NCBI GenBank assembly: GCA_013399855.1
Contig: VXAY01005257.1
Location: forward strand, 114,455 to 178,454
DNA: 64,000 bases
Origin: Oxyruncus cristatus
Lineage: Eukaryota; Chordata; Aves; Passeriformes; Cotingidae
Reading direction: 5' to 3'
Part shown: piece by piece, positions 1 to 12,313 of the stretch
How the letters are laid out: every line of letters begins with the position of its first letter
How positions within the stretch are numbered: the first letter of the stretch is position 1
Program-made: the position numbers and the translations under genes
The notes under the pieces: model-generated
Told to the model about the DNA's origin: nothing
Databases searched by the model: none
The model's input: only the letters and a program-made list of their open reading frames with translations

Positions 1-3000
1 ATCTTACTCATAGAAATACAATTTCATGAGATTTAATTTCATAAACAGAAAATCTAAGTGCTTATTTTATTGCAGTTAGTATCTAAAAGGCCACAGGAAA
101 TCTATCCACTCCAAGATGACTATATATCTTCATATCGTAAAAGGGATTTTTAATTCATTTCCTGTGTGAGATTCTGCTATTCAATTGCTGATATTCAAAA
201 GCAGTTCCCCTTCTATATGAAAAACCCATGGCTTTTTAACAGTTTATATGTTTTAGGTAAATTCTTTTAAGTAGCAGGGAATTTTCTTCTTGCAGCACAA
301 TATCGATTTGTACAAACAGAAAAAATTCCTAATCCCTCTTTCTGCCAGTCATATTAAAAAACAAAACCAGAGAACCTCCTGATGTCTGTTCTTTCCAAAT
401 TCTAAGGACAAAAAAAAAAAAAAATCTTATTCTATAAGTTAGTTATTCTAGTGCCTCTATACATTATTTTCTATTTCCACGATCACAATACCCTTGGTGC
501 TTGACCAAATTCAACTACATATGCCAGAAGATTGATGCAAAGACTTTATGCTGAAGGTAGGGGACCAGAGAGAAGATCCAAGTCTCTAGTGCACTTGCTA
601 GAATGTAGAATTATAGAAATTGTAAGATTTAATGTTCCAGGGTATAAATTAAGGTGAGGAAGGGATGGAGGGAAAATTAAGACATATTTCTAGAGCTTCA
701 ACCTAGTAGAACCATATGTGTTAACTTAAGTGCCTTCAAGGATGCAAACACCAGCTGTGTTTGTTGAATCAAATGTAGACATCATTTGTTTTGTTCACAA
801 GAAATATTTGCTATAAAAAGGAAAATGGAAAAAACAGCAAACTTGAGTCAGGTTTGTATACCTGATGCTTCTACAGGCTTTATTTATCCATCCTTTTTCC
901 ATTGTAGTTCTCCAAAATGAAACATCAATGAAACAATGCTAACAAAAAGCAGTTTTCCAAATAAGAGGGACCATCAAAATACATTCATATTACCTAAGTT
1001 AAACCAACTCCCTTATTGCATTCATCCAACTCTCTCAGTATGGGAACATTCATCTGCAGTGCAAGCCATTAAAAGAGAAAAAATTAAAGCAACACAGCTG
1101 TCAAGTGAAACAATTATCAAATAATACCACTCTGTTCCAAAATATCATATTAATAATGAAAAAAAGCATTAAAATCAATATTTGTACACTTTCCTACCTC
1201 TGAGATTGCTAGTAATGTAAGCAGCAACAAGTGGCCATCAATGGCAATCAAGGAAATGATTCATAGAATTTAAGCTAGAGGTGAATGTCAATGGTTTATA
1301 TCTAAAACAACAACAAAAATAGTTTCTTCTATTCAGTATTTTCCATATTTATCATGTGTTAGAATGGTTTATAAACAAGAGAAGTACAAATCAAGACTGT
1401 GGCTATACAACTTAGGGAGGATGAAATATACCTCTGGAATGTTCAGGTCCAGAGCCAGACTAAACTGTTATGTTCCACTTAAGCCTTTGTGTTCCTCCTT
1501 AGTAAAATTCATCCTGAAGAAGAATTTTAAGACAATTTTGTTACAAGGAGGAATTCCTTTTCAAGAGGCTGTTGATGTCAAATTCTTAGTCCCACTGCAG
1601 TTAATAGCTGTAGCTGCTTCTGACTTCAGTAAAACCACGTTTTCAAACAATTTTTGTAAAGGTACTTCTACCTGTCATCAGAAAGATAACATAGACAATG
1701 GCTGCGAACACATCACAGATTAAACAAGAAGATAAAATTTCAAAAGCTAAGATTTTGAAAATGTAGTTGTAGCGTCATAGACATACAGTCAGAAAACATC
1801 CCCTTAAATGTATGTATTTTTGCATCTTGAGATGAAAATGTTAGTTGCTGGAAAAACTATCTTACCTTAATATGACCACACATACAAATAAAAGGCACAA
1901 ACAGTAATATGCTCTGGGATCTAATGAACTTACCTTCTTAAAAGGCATAGAATAAAGCAGACAGATTTTGGTATCAAAGAAAGAGGAAAGAAAATTCCAT
2001 CTTTCTTCCACAGAACAGTCACACGCATTTGATCTCCATTGGAATCAATGCCCCTTCACATGCATGAAGTAATTCAGCCTAAACAGGAATGGCAAATTGG
2101 TTCAAAGGATTTACACCAGTTGATATTGAAAAAGATGAACCAGAATTCACCTCTTGTAGGTAGGTTGCCAAACAATTGATTTTTGCAGGGAAAGTATAAG
2201 TTTGCAAACAGTTTGGACAAAAAGTGGTTTGAATCAGCATTATCACATGCAGGACAGACGATAAGAATGCTGCTCGCTTTCGGTATTATGTTTTGCTGAG
2301 TTGTGTTTAACAACAGAGGACACTGGAAACAAAAATTAAGGACAAATCGTCCCTTTGTGCTTTGGCATAGTCCTCACAGTATTGTATCACTACAATTATT
2401 TTAACCTCATAGACTCATTTTCCATTATTTCATTTTATTACTCAATGAAGTCTCTTTGTTCTTTAATACCATGAAAATTGGAAGGTCTATAGTAGCTGTC
2501 TTCAGGTCAAAAGCATGCTTCTTTAAGCCTCTTTTTTCCTATTTTGTTTCTCTAGAATGAGCAGTTCAAAATAAGAGCCAAAGCACACACAGAACGTTTA
2601 CCTCCGTGGTAAAAAAACATCCGGCCAGAAGACATGTCCATACAAAAAAATCCCCCGCTCTTTTCCTATTCTGCTCCTTGGAACAGGCTTGAAAGCTAAA
2701 GCTGAAGCTCAGTTCCAGCCACTGATTTATGAGTAATATCTTCATAATGTTTACAGTATAAAAAACACAGGGGTTTATTGTAAGAGAATAACATATAATG
2801 CTGTTCTATACATAGTGATCGAGGCACTGTCATCTTCCTACAAAATTTGAGAAAGTATTTTTCCATTGAAAAAAAGATTAACATTCATAAAATATTCTTG
2901 GAAAAACACACTACAGTAAAAAATCCCACAACTTTCCCTTCTGTTTTCTTCACATCTATTGCAACTTCTGAAAGTTGCTAGGGAAAACTTAAAATAAAAA

Positions 3001-5318
3001 ATGCCCACCTGGGAAATTAAACCAAAGTCAGTGGGCAAACAACAATAAAAAATGCAAAGAGACTAAAGAAAAAACAGGAGACAGATTCCTGGACTATTTC
3101 CCCATTAAACTCAAAGACAGTAATACTGAAAGCACTGGATTCAACATTAATACTTTAAAGACATATTCTGTGGGCTCACTATAAATTTTGACACCCATTT
3201 TCTAGCTGTTTATTTTATGGTGTCATTCACATGGGCAGCATTTTCCAGAATCAAACCCATTCTTCACAGTTCTACTGGAAGGAAATAATTGCAATAAAAT
3301 GATTTTTTGTTTTGCAACATTTTGTCAAAGATAAATTACATAATATAAACAATGAAATTAATTTAATAGATTTCCATAAATACAGTGTTTTCAGCTGATC
3401 CAATTTAGTGTATTGTTGCAACTAAGTGAAATCAGGAGGATTAGTTTACAGAATAAAGTTGTGAACAACAAGTGATACTCATCAGTAGATAGGACAGTAA
3501 AAGCAGATTCTTACTTCACTCACAAAATAACAGCAAGTTTAGAAAATGTCAAGAAAATTGATTTTTAAATTAATGCTGTTTTCTTAAAGGTATCAGCCCA
3601 TATCCTGCCACAAGTCCGCTCTTACATAATACTATGTACTGAAACGCAGACTTTGGGAGCAGGATTGGTCACACTTGATGTTACCATTTAAGATAAGGAA
3701 TATTGTTTCAGTAAGGTAAGAAGATTCTCTCTCCAGTCAGAAGAGATGGACAGGTACTTTCAGAGGACAAGTCTACATGTTCTCAAGGATGGTCTCTGTG
3801 GCACCTAAAATATTCCTGAACTCAGGTCACTGCTGAAAGGAACAACCCTGTCCTCCCACAGCTGCACATTCCTACAGGCCTTTGTATGCTTGCATTCGAT
3901 GAGATCAAGAAACAGATTAAGGCGAAAATTAACCTCCAAATTCGGGTGAAAGCACTCCAGGCAACAACCTTTCAGAAACATAAAACCCAATATGACTCAA
4001 CAAACACCTATGGGGGAAAAAAGAAAAAAGTCTGCAAGGGGAGAACAGCAGCCAGCACCCAGTTTAATCCAAAATGGTGATAAAACTGCAGTTTGAAATC
4101 AGAGGAAGTTCCAGATTGTCCCTTCATTACAGAACAAACTCAGACAACACCATAAAACTATTGAAATCATATGAAATCTGCTTAACTCCCTCCAATTTTT
4201 TTCGAACGATCCTTGTAGAGCAAGTTTTTTCTTACAGACCTTCAACTGTTTGTGCAAAACATCTTTCCACTGAAGATGCAAACAACAAAGCAAGCCTCTA
4301 AATGTAAGATGCTTTTGTCTTTGCCTTCAGTGCATTAATGCAGCCAGCTAGGGCCATCTTTAAAATTTCACGAAACTAAAGTCATAAAATTCTTCGCGTG
4401 CCATTGAGTTCTACCTTAGAAAGGCTGTGGGTAATAATTTAAGAAGACTTTAGATTGCTTCTGCAGAATTGATAGTTATGGAAACCTGAGAGCTGCAGAA
4501 AAAAAAGCACTTAATGACTACCACATAGAATTTCTAAATCCCTGTTGAGCTGTTCCATGACTTTTTTTTGTTAGAACTTTAATTACTTGTATTAAATAGT
4601 TCATAAATTTGAGAACCCTGAAAGATGATTCTGCAAGGCTTCTAAGCAAAATGAGACGACATACGTGGATTATTTTTAGCAAATAACTCCATATTATTAG
4701 AAAAAACAAAAATATTATACATCAAAAACTACTGAAAATAATCTGGTCCATATATTTTTGCAGTTCCTATGCTAGGTCTTTTTGACATTTGATATTTCAA
4801 ATCTTTTGAGATTTGATATTTCATATTTCAGGTCAAAGAGTAGACTTTGTTTCATGAAGTGTGAGGATAACTAAATATACATAGAATAAAACTTAATGTT
4901 AGGATTTTTAATTTCCATTGTTTCTGTATCTCTAACGGTTTTTGCAAGACTTTCCACGCTGCCATTAAAGCTTGAGAAGATAACATCAGACCTTTCATAT
5001 TTCCTGTAAATGGTCAGTGTGACTTGCTGCAAGTCACATTTTGAAACCTTTTCCCACCAGCCAATCTAGCGACACAAAGACCAAAGTCCCTCTGTGTCCT
5101 ACAGCTTACAGGATGATGATCAGCAGACCGCAGTGCCTGAAGCCCAACACTGGCACAAGGTTCTTGAAACCCTAAATGGGCAGACTTCTGTTGGGGATTG
5201 GAGAATCTCCTGGGAGACATGGGAGAAGTGGAAGAAGGAGCTGTACCCAAAGCAAAATCTCTGAAGAGTGGAAATACAACTACCAAAGGACTGATATGAT
5301 TATTCCACGTATTTGGAC
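1..5318. other. gene-free upstream DNA, AT-rich
   Basis: I see no exon, RNA gene or recognisable repeat here. The longest frames (for example 119 codons at 1364-1723) have no domain, no repeat structure and no residues I recognise, and fit chance frames in AT-rich DNA. Short homopolymer runs occur, such as poly-A near 410-424. Positions 4788-4832 carry a diverged direct repeat of a TTTGATATTTCA-like unit. The stretch lies 16-21 kb upstream of the PTGER4 promoter, so it may hold distal enhancers, but nothing in the sequence alone shows this. Confidence 0.6.
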
Positions 5319-5834
5319 TGTTATGGAATATTGTTAATGCATGTTCTCATCGATGTACCACAGTTTTATTATATTTATTCCCATTTTCATCCTCAGTTTA
5401 CTTAAAATTACCTGATTGGTTAAGATTTGGTGCATTGCACCATTTTTCCTACATGGCCTGTTGCCACCCCCGTTCTCCATACTTGGAATTGTACCCTCCT
5501 ACCCTTTCCCATGTTCGGAGCTAGCCCAGCCTCCTCTCTCCATATTTGTTAAACACCACCCCAGTTCCAGAACCTTCCCTAGCTCCCTCTATAAAAGAGG
5601 GAGCGCTCCCTTTCCTAACGGATTTGCGTCTTTCTCTGGGGTCTCACTGCTTGGTCAGGGACTCTCCCAATACCATCAATAAAGCGAAGGATCACTCAGA
5701 TCCTCTCACCTGCACCAAGAACCCCAACGCGAGTCTGTGTCTTTCTCCTGAGACACGACCTGCGTTAGACTTCAGCCCTGGCCCTCCACCCTCACTGTCT
5801 GTTCTCCAGCCCAAGACGTCTCTATCTGCCAGCA
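5319..5834 (+). mobile_element. solo LTR of an endogenous retrovirus (gammaretrovirus-like layout)
   Basis: The stretch has the layout of a retroviral LTR read on the + strand. A U3-like part comes first. A TATA box, TATAAAAG, lies at 5590-5597, and a poly(A) signal AATAAA lies at 5678-5683, about 88 bases later. A C/T-rich U5-like part follows to about 5834. The element is C/T-rich and differs in composition from the AT-rich flanks. The possible ends are TG at 5319 and CA at 5833-5834, but I could not match a target-site duplication, so the ends are approximate. No gag, pol or env remnant adjoins it, so it is probably a solo LTR left by recombination. The family is unnamed here. The open frames inside it are not treated as genes. 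Confidence 0.7.
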
Positions 5835-8800
5835 AATGAGGTATTGGCAATATCTCTTAAAACAAGTATCTGAAACTTATTTTTATTCCTGGGTCTCACT
5901 GTTGCTGTTTTACAAAGCTGTGCTCATTACCACTTGAATTAGTCCCAATTCACACGCTCAAAACACTACAGCCCCTGAACCTGCCAGCACACTTATACAG
6001 TAACATGCTCCCAGGAGCCTCTGATCTTCCTCTTCTTCTTTTTGTCCCTCCTACTGACATACATTCACTATTATGAAATTAAAATGACAATCCTAATCTC
6101 AATTTGTTCACTTTCACTTGTGTTCCAGGATGTTGTCCATTCCTGATTACAGACAGGTGGCAGACCTACTTTACTAATTATATTGGATTTTAAAATAAAT
6201 ACTTCAACCAAGAAATATGTTTACTGAGTGTTCAGAACCGTATGTTCTCCAGTTCAGTTGGGAGTATCTGTCTCATTATTTTAATGCCAGACACTATTTC
6301 ATGGCACAATAAAAGGCTCATAAATTCTTTTTTTTTCATTTGTTCCAATCTCATTCAGGAAGGATTAACTCTGTAAAAACCATTGCAGCTCTATTTTTTA
6401 AACAAAAGTATAAAAAATATATACATGGAAAATATTTACCTTACCCAGTACTACGGCAATAGGAGCACATCTGTATTTGTAAACATGGAAATGGACAAAA
6501 CAAACAAAAACACTAGGTATTTTTCCTGGTTTACAGTGTATGGGGAATGGAGATACACAGCACCAGGGATACAAGAGACATGAGTCAAAGACAAGAGTCA
6601 GTGTTCACAAAAGCCACTGACAAATGTAGGTGTGGTAACACAAAAAGAAAAAAAAAATACAGAAAAAGAGCAAGAGAAATGTCATTACTCAGAAGCAAAA
6701 GGACAGAGAAACTTGTGGAGTACCTTATAATTACCAAGGAAATGATGACATGGGTAGTCCTCTGACTCAAGAGAGAAAGAGGGAAATGCTGGACTTATCA
6801 GGGAAACATTCTTTGAAAGCAAAAGTAAAGCTATGTAACAGAGGAGATATTTCAAAATGTCTTTCTTTTATTGTATCATTGAAAGGCCATCCTAAAACAA
6901 ACAATGAACTTTCTCTCAGGTATTTCTTCAGTCTTTCATCCTGAGCTAGATTTCATACAAAGGATGACATTCATTGACCTCTACAGTACAGATCAACAAA
7001 TATAGATTTGTAAAGATCTGCACAGACTCATTGAGTGAAAATCTCCATATTGGTTATTTATTCACCATCTAATCCCTATGAAGACAAAGATATGCCTTTC
7101 AATCATATAAATCTGAAAGGCTTATCAGTAGAATGCAGATTTCAGCAGAACATCAAGTGAATTCTTTGTTAATTCTTCTTAAACTGCAAGTTATTTTTAG
7201 CAAAAGGACAGCATCCACATATCATGGCAAAGGCTTGGGAACAAGTGAAGATTAGATAGCAACAGCGAGGTGAAAAGCAGAGAGAAAGGGTAAGAGTATG
7301 TATCCCTACTAGGAAGACAAGTTCTACTAAGGTCTGCTCTCCTCTTTTAAAAACTAACAGCAGCGTGTTTCAGTGTGCTTTTCAGACATAGATCATTAAG
7401 GCTTAAAACTAGCTAAAAAATTAAATACCTTAATAGCCCTCCAATCCAGAGGTTATAAACCCCACAATATAATCTGCTGAATCTATTACAGCTACTGGGA
7501 ACAGAGCTGCTCAATTGTTCATTTCCCTAAACTGTTCATCTGCTGTCAGGCTAAATCTCTTGTGCAATATTTGAGCCTTCCAGTTACTGTAACAGCAATT
7601 TTAGCTTTCAGAAGGCTTCCCCTTCCTCTTAAAGACTGAAATTTGTTTTGCAATTCAGTTCATTTTATTTATAAATATTTAATTTTCATTTGCCTCCTTA
7701 AAATTTGTTCTGAGTGGACAGTAACATGAATTTATTATGAAGTGTATTTATCTTTCTGTATCTCATTAGTGCTCAAGAATTCTGTTGCCTCTACTAAGCA
7801 TTCTGCTAAACAAACTTCTGGAGGCCAAACTGAAGTGCATGAAGGAAATTAAATGTAGATTTAGGATGTAATTCTTCTTTTATGCCCCTCTGCCATCTTC
7901 CTCAAAACCATATGCCCCACAGGAGTTCAGAAATGGCATTAAGGCTGGTGATCTGAACACAGGAGACATGATCCAGATTAGTTTTAACCCTCCTGTTCCA
8001 TATACAAACTGCACCATTTCCAGTAACAACACAAAGTGGCAGTTTCATAGTTTATAAACATGCACACAACATAAGAAAAAGAGTTTAAAAAGAAGTAATT
8101 TTTTAAAATGAAACAAGAAACTCTGAGTCAGGGCTTGTAGCTGTCACCCAGTAATACTTTAGATTAGTTGTTACCCAATACTACTTTATACTGGGTTTGT
8201 GCACTGTTCATGTCTCTCTGAGAAACTGAAAAAATCAGTTGATTGCAAAAAAAAAAAAATTAGAAGTGAAGAATGAAATGAAAACCAACAAATAATCCTA
8301 AAAACAAATAATCATATTCCCAACATACAGCTTTGCAAGCAAAATATAGCTGGAAAAAAAAAATAATGGAACTTTTAGTTCATTTGCACTTCTCATCGTG
8401 ACAGTGGTTGATGACATTTTCAACATACCTTCAGTTCAGCCACAGTTAGCAAATGTTCTGATAACATATATCCTGAAAACACAAGCCAGGAACAGCACAG
8501 CATGATTTAAATCTGTTCTGGCTTAGGTGCATCACTACAGTTTCATAGAAACAGGTCACAATTAATGGAATTTAATTTGTCATTTTAAAACCTTTATGAT
8601 GCAACTTTCTTGGCTGGCTATCAAAACCTCTTTTGACTACTTCCCTGTTACAGGGAAATAAAAAATAAATTAGTAATTGGGCAATTCCAAGCATATCTGC
8701 ATACTTTTTCCCCTAAGACCAACATCATAACTATTTTATGTTGTGTTGGTATGTTCTCAAAGAGAATCACATTTTATTAGTAGTACCAAATAATTTGGGA

Positions 8801-11800
8801 TCTGGAGAGTAAAAAAGCATAGAAGCACTTAATTCAGACCGGAATTATGATACCAGAAACTATCGCAATGCTAAACGACTTTAGTGCAGTAACTGAGTTC
8901 AACAGTCTGAATGAAAATCATATGTCACACTCACTGCTGTTGGCTTAATGCAGCACGCAGGGAAAAAAATGAAACTAACAGTGCAAACATTTAATAAAAG
9001 TATTATAAGAATAAGTGCTTCGTACTCTGTCTCTGCACAGATAAAAGGCATAGATGTTTTATGTTGGGGCTGAATGAAAATGCATTGCACTTTTCAATCT
9101 GTGGGTAGGCATAGTCAAAACTACCTCTACTGGCACTCTCAAAATGTCATGATGATCCATTTTCTTTAAAATGGACTGACATCAACATCTGAGTGTGTCC
9201 TTCAGATAAAACAAATAGTATTTTGAAAAGTTCACGCTGGTCCACCAAAATAGATACTGCAGTTCTCTGTATCACTAAAATACCCATTAATCTGTCACAC
9301 TGTGATATTTCTGACATCTAAGACAGGTTTCTGGTTACTATTAAAAGGCATTGGGTACCAGGTTTTTTAGTTTGTAAAAGCTTCAGTGTTGCCCTAACAC
9401 ATTCTCTTCTTATTCCCAGACAAAACACAATGCTAAGAACTGCCAGTAAGGTCCTGCAATAACAGACACACTTTATCAAAACACTGTTCACTACAGCTGC
9501 CTCCGGCATTTAAGCTTCCTGAATAGGAACCACTCCAGAAACTGAGGTCTACAACACCATATTTTGTATTAACAATTTCTAGGCACTAGGCATTTACAGA
9601 TGACACAAATTTTGTCACAGAAATTTCTGGCTTTATGTGGGGTTTTCCTAGCTACTGGAAGAGTGTTACAAGCACAGTAAGTTAATAACAAGCCTTCTGA
9701 CACTGAAAGCAAACTACCACAATTATTTTAGCTTTCTTCACTGTTTCTGGATTCTGCTAAAAAAAATTAGTTTGCAGTAAAGTGCTAACTTTAACACCTT
9801 CCACAATTTTTAAAACTAGTATCACTACTTAGTACTTTACAATGGAAAGCATAACAGACTACAGATTGAAAATTACAATTATCATCCCAGTTCCTTCTGA
9901 ACCGGTAATGAAACTGGAAAAAAATCATTATTTTCTTGATGGTCATATTTATTATTAAAGAAATAGAACAAAGTCCTACTATCTCCATAGTCCACAAACA
10001 CTGGAAGATGACTGATAAAAATGTTACTAGCACAGACAATTGCCACTATTTTATTATGTATACATTTCTATAAGATACTGGATGAGCCATTAATCTCTCA
10101 AAAGGTGATTACCAATGACTATCCAGTAAAATAATCAACACAAACTAGGATAATAATTCCAGTAAAATAGACTGATTAGTTCCTGTAAGAAACAAAAAGT
10201 GAGCAGAAAGAACATCGATACTATCATTGCCATACATTAGTTAAGTTGGTTAATATGGTATCAGAAAGCACTCCAATGAGGAACTGATGAAAGCTAAAAA
10301 CAACCTACAGAAACTATTGGTAAGACAATGAGCTTCGAAGAGACACATGACGTAGTGTGCTTGAAAAAGCAGTTTTAGACATGGAATCTCGCAAAAAGGA
10401 ACTGGGAGATTCTCTCTAGAATAAATGGAAGTATACATAGAAACAGAAAGCTGCGGAAACAGGAGGAGGTTTGAGAGAAGCACACAGCACAGGAAGGATC
10501 AAAGCAGTGATAACAGCACAAGATGTTGCACAGGACTGTAAAAATACCTTACATTTTCAGCATGCAATCACACGCATGGTTAGATCTATGTAAGTATGCT
10601 AGAGGTAGAATTCAGATGCCTGATTTGCTGCTTAAGTTCCAAAATTAGATACTCAGCATCATCGCTGTTTCTTAACCGAGCATATCAGCACACTCAGCTG
10701 CTATTGCTCAAGATAGCTGACATCTCTAGTACCATTTTAATTTTAATCAGTTTCACTTCTGTTCATATCTATGGATAGTTCCACATTCCGCTGCTTCCCT
10801 TAGCTGTGACAATCTAATCAAGGACATCCTCAGAAAACCAGGCCAAAGACAGACTGCAAGACTAATGACAATCATTCCCTGGAGCTAGGGCTTAAAACCC
10901 ATGTCTCTCTACTCCCAGATGTGAGAGATAATTCATAAACTGATCTTCTTTTGCACTCCCAATTAATATTTAATTATTCCACGCACAGCAAAACACCCTC
11001 AAAAGGAGACACTGCAACCATTCCACCTCAGTATTTTATAGCCAGGATACTTTCCTGGAAGATAGGAGACGCTGATTAGAGCTCCCTCAGGCAGAGGAAG
11101 GAACAGAATGCAAGCCTGATGCCTTTTAACTGCTGAGGTAGTGCATAGCACGCGTTGGGAGTGGCAGGCAAGAAACAGAACAGTAAGAGGTTTTGAACAA
11201 AAAAGGCCATACGTCTAATTTGAGGGCAGGAATCCTGCACTGAAGGAGACTGGTGTCCCAGACAATGACACTGCTTAAGGCACTGCCGCACCTGAAGTTC
11301 TTTTCAACATCTCTCCCAAGCAGCTCTCCATTCAGCTTGTTGGGTTTTGCCCTGTAACTCACCTTTTCCTAGGGGCCTCCTAAGCAGCTAATTTTAATGA
11401 TGTGAATTCACAAACATCCAGCACCCAGGTACAGCAAAGCTTGAAGATGCAGCAACTTGTGCTTTTCTTTGAGTGTGGTATCAACCAACTTAGAGAAGAG
11501 ATCAAGAAGAAAGGTGTCACTGCCAGAGTGGGGAAACACCTTGATCACTTGGGATCAGCACAATTCTTGGTGCACACAAGTCAACAGAGTGAGCAGCTCA
11601 GACTGAGAGCATTTACTGTAATTCAACAGAAAGTCATGAGGAAATGGAGTGAAGAAAACCTTCAGGATATACAAACAATGAAGTTCACAGAAAAAGAAGT
11701 GCACCTACAAAACAAGTCTTCTCCAACTCTGCTCCTCCACATTCTCCCTTTGTGTTCCTTTCTTCCAACATTTCCAGTCTTATCACCAAACCTCCCAAAA

Positions 11801-12267
11801 TTTGTATGCCACACCAACTCTCTTGAAAGCTGCCATCTTCCCACAGCTTTACAGATAATATCCCTTCTCTCATCACACTAATAAAATTAACATGATTAAA
11901 CATTAATCACTAAAATAAAATATTCTACATGTATCTCTCTCCCTGAACATATAAAAAATTAGTTTAGGTTGTTTGTGACACAGGTTGTAATTTCTCCTTA
12001 TTAGGCCTGCTGGGTTAGATTTTGACTTGTGATATAAATCAGCACATTTCCAAGAAAGGATCTGATTTACATCACTTGACTATCTTGCTTGTTTAATTAA
12101 TATGCATCAGGACATTATGCAGGAATGCTTTCCACATGGCATAGCTGTCCATGAACTGAGTGCTGCATCACATACATTCCTTCAAGATCTGCAATGTCAG
12201 AGGGGGTGTCCCCCAACACCACAAGTGCTATATTTGCACCTGTCCAGGTAGGTGTGGTTGAAGCATT

Positions 12268-12313
12268 ACTGCAGTAAGCATATCACAGAGACTGCAGTAA
12301 GCATATCACAGAG
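12268..12313. repeat. perfect 23-bp tandem duplication
   Basis: The unit ACTGCAGTAAGCATATCACA plus GAG occurs twice head to tail, at 12268-12290 and 12291-12313, with no mismatch. Two identical copies suggest a recent slippage or duplication event. There is no associated gene. It could be length-polymorphic. Confidence 0.95.

Noticed and set aside
1364..1723. 119-codon frame in the left flank
   Set aside because: No recognisable motif, no splice or promoter context, and a length possible by chance over 64 kb.
5416..5839. Two overlapping frames (88 and 97 codons) near 5.4-5.8 kb
   Set aside because: They lie within the solo LTR and cross its TATA box and poly(A) signal, so they are not expected to be coding.
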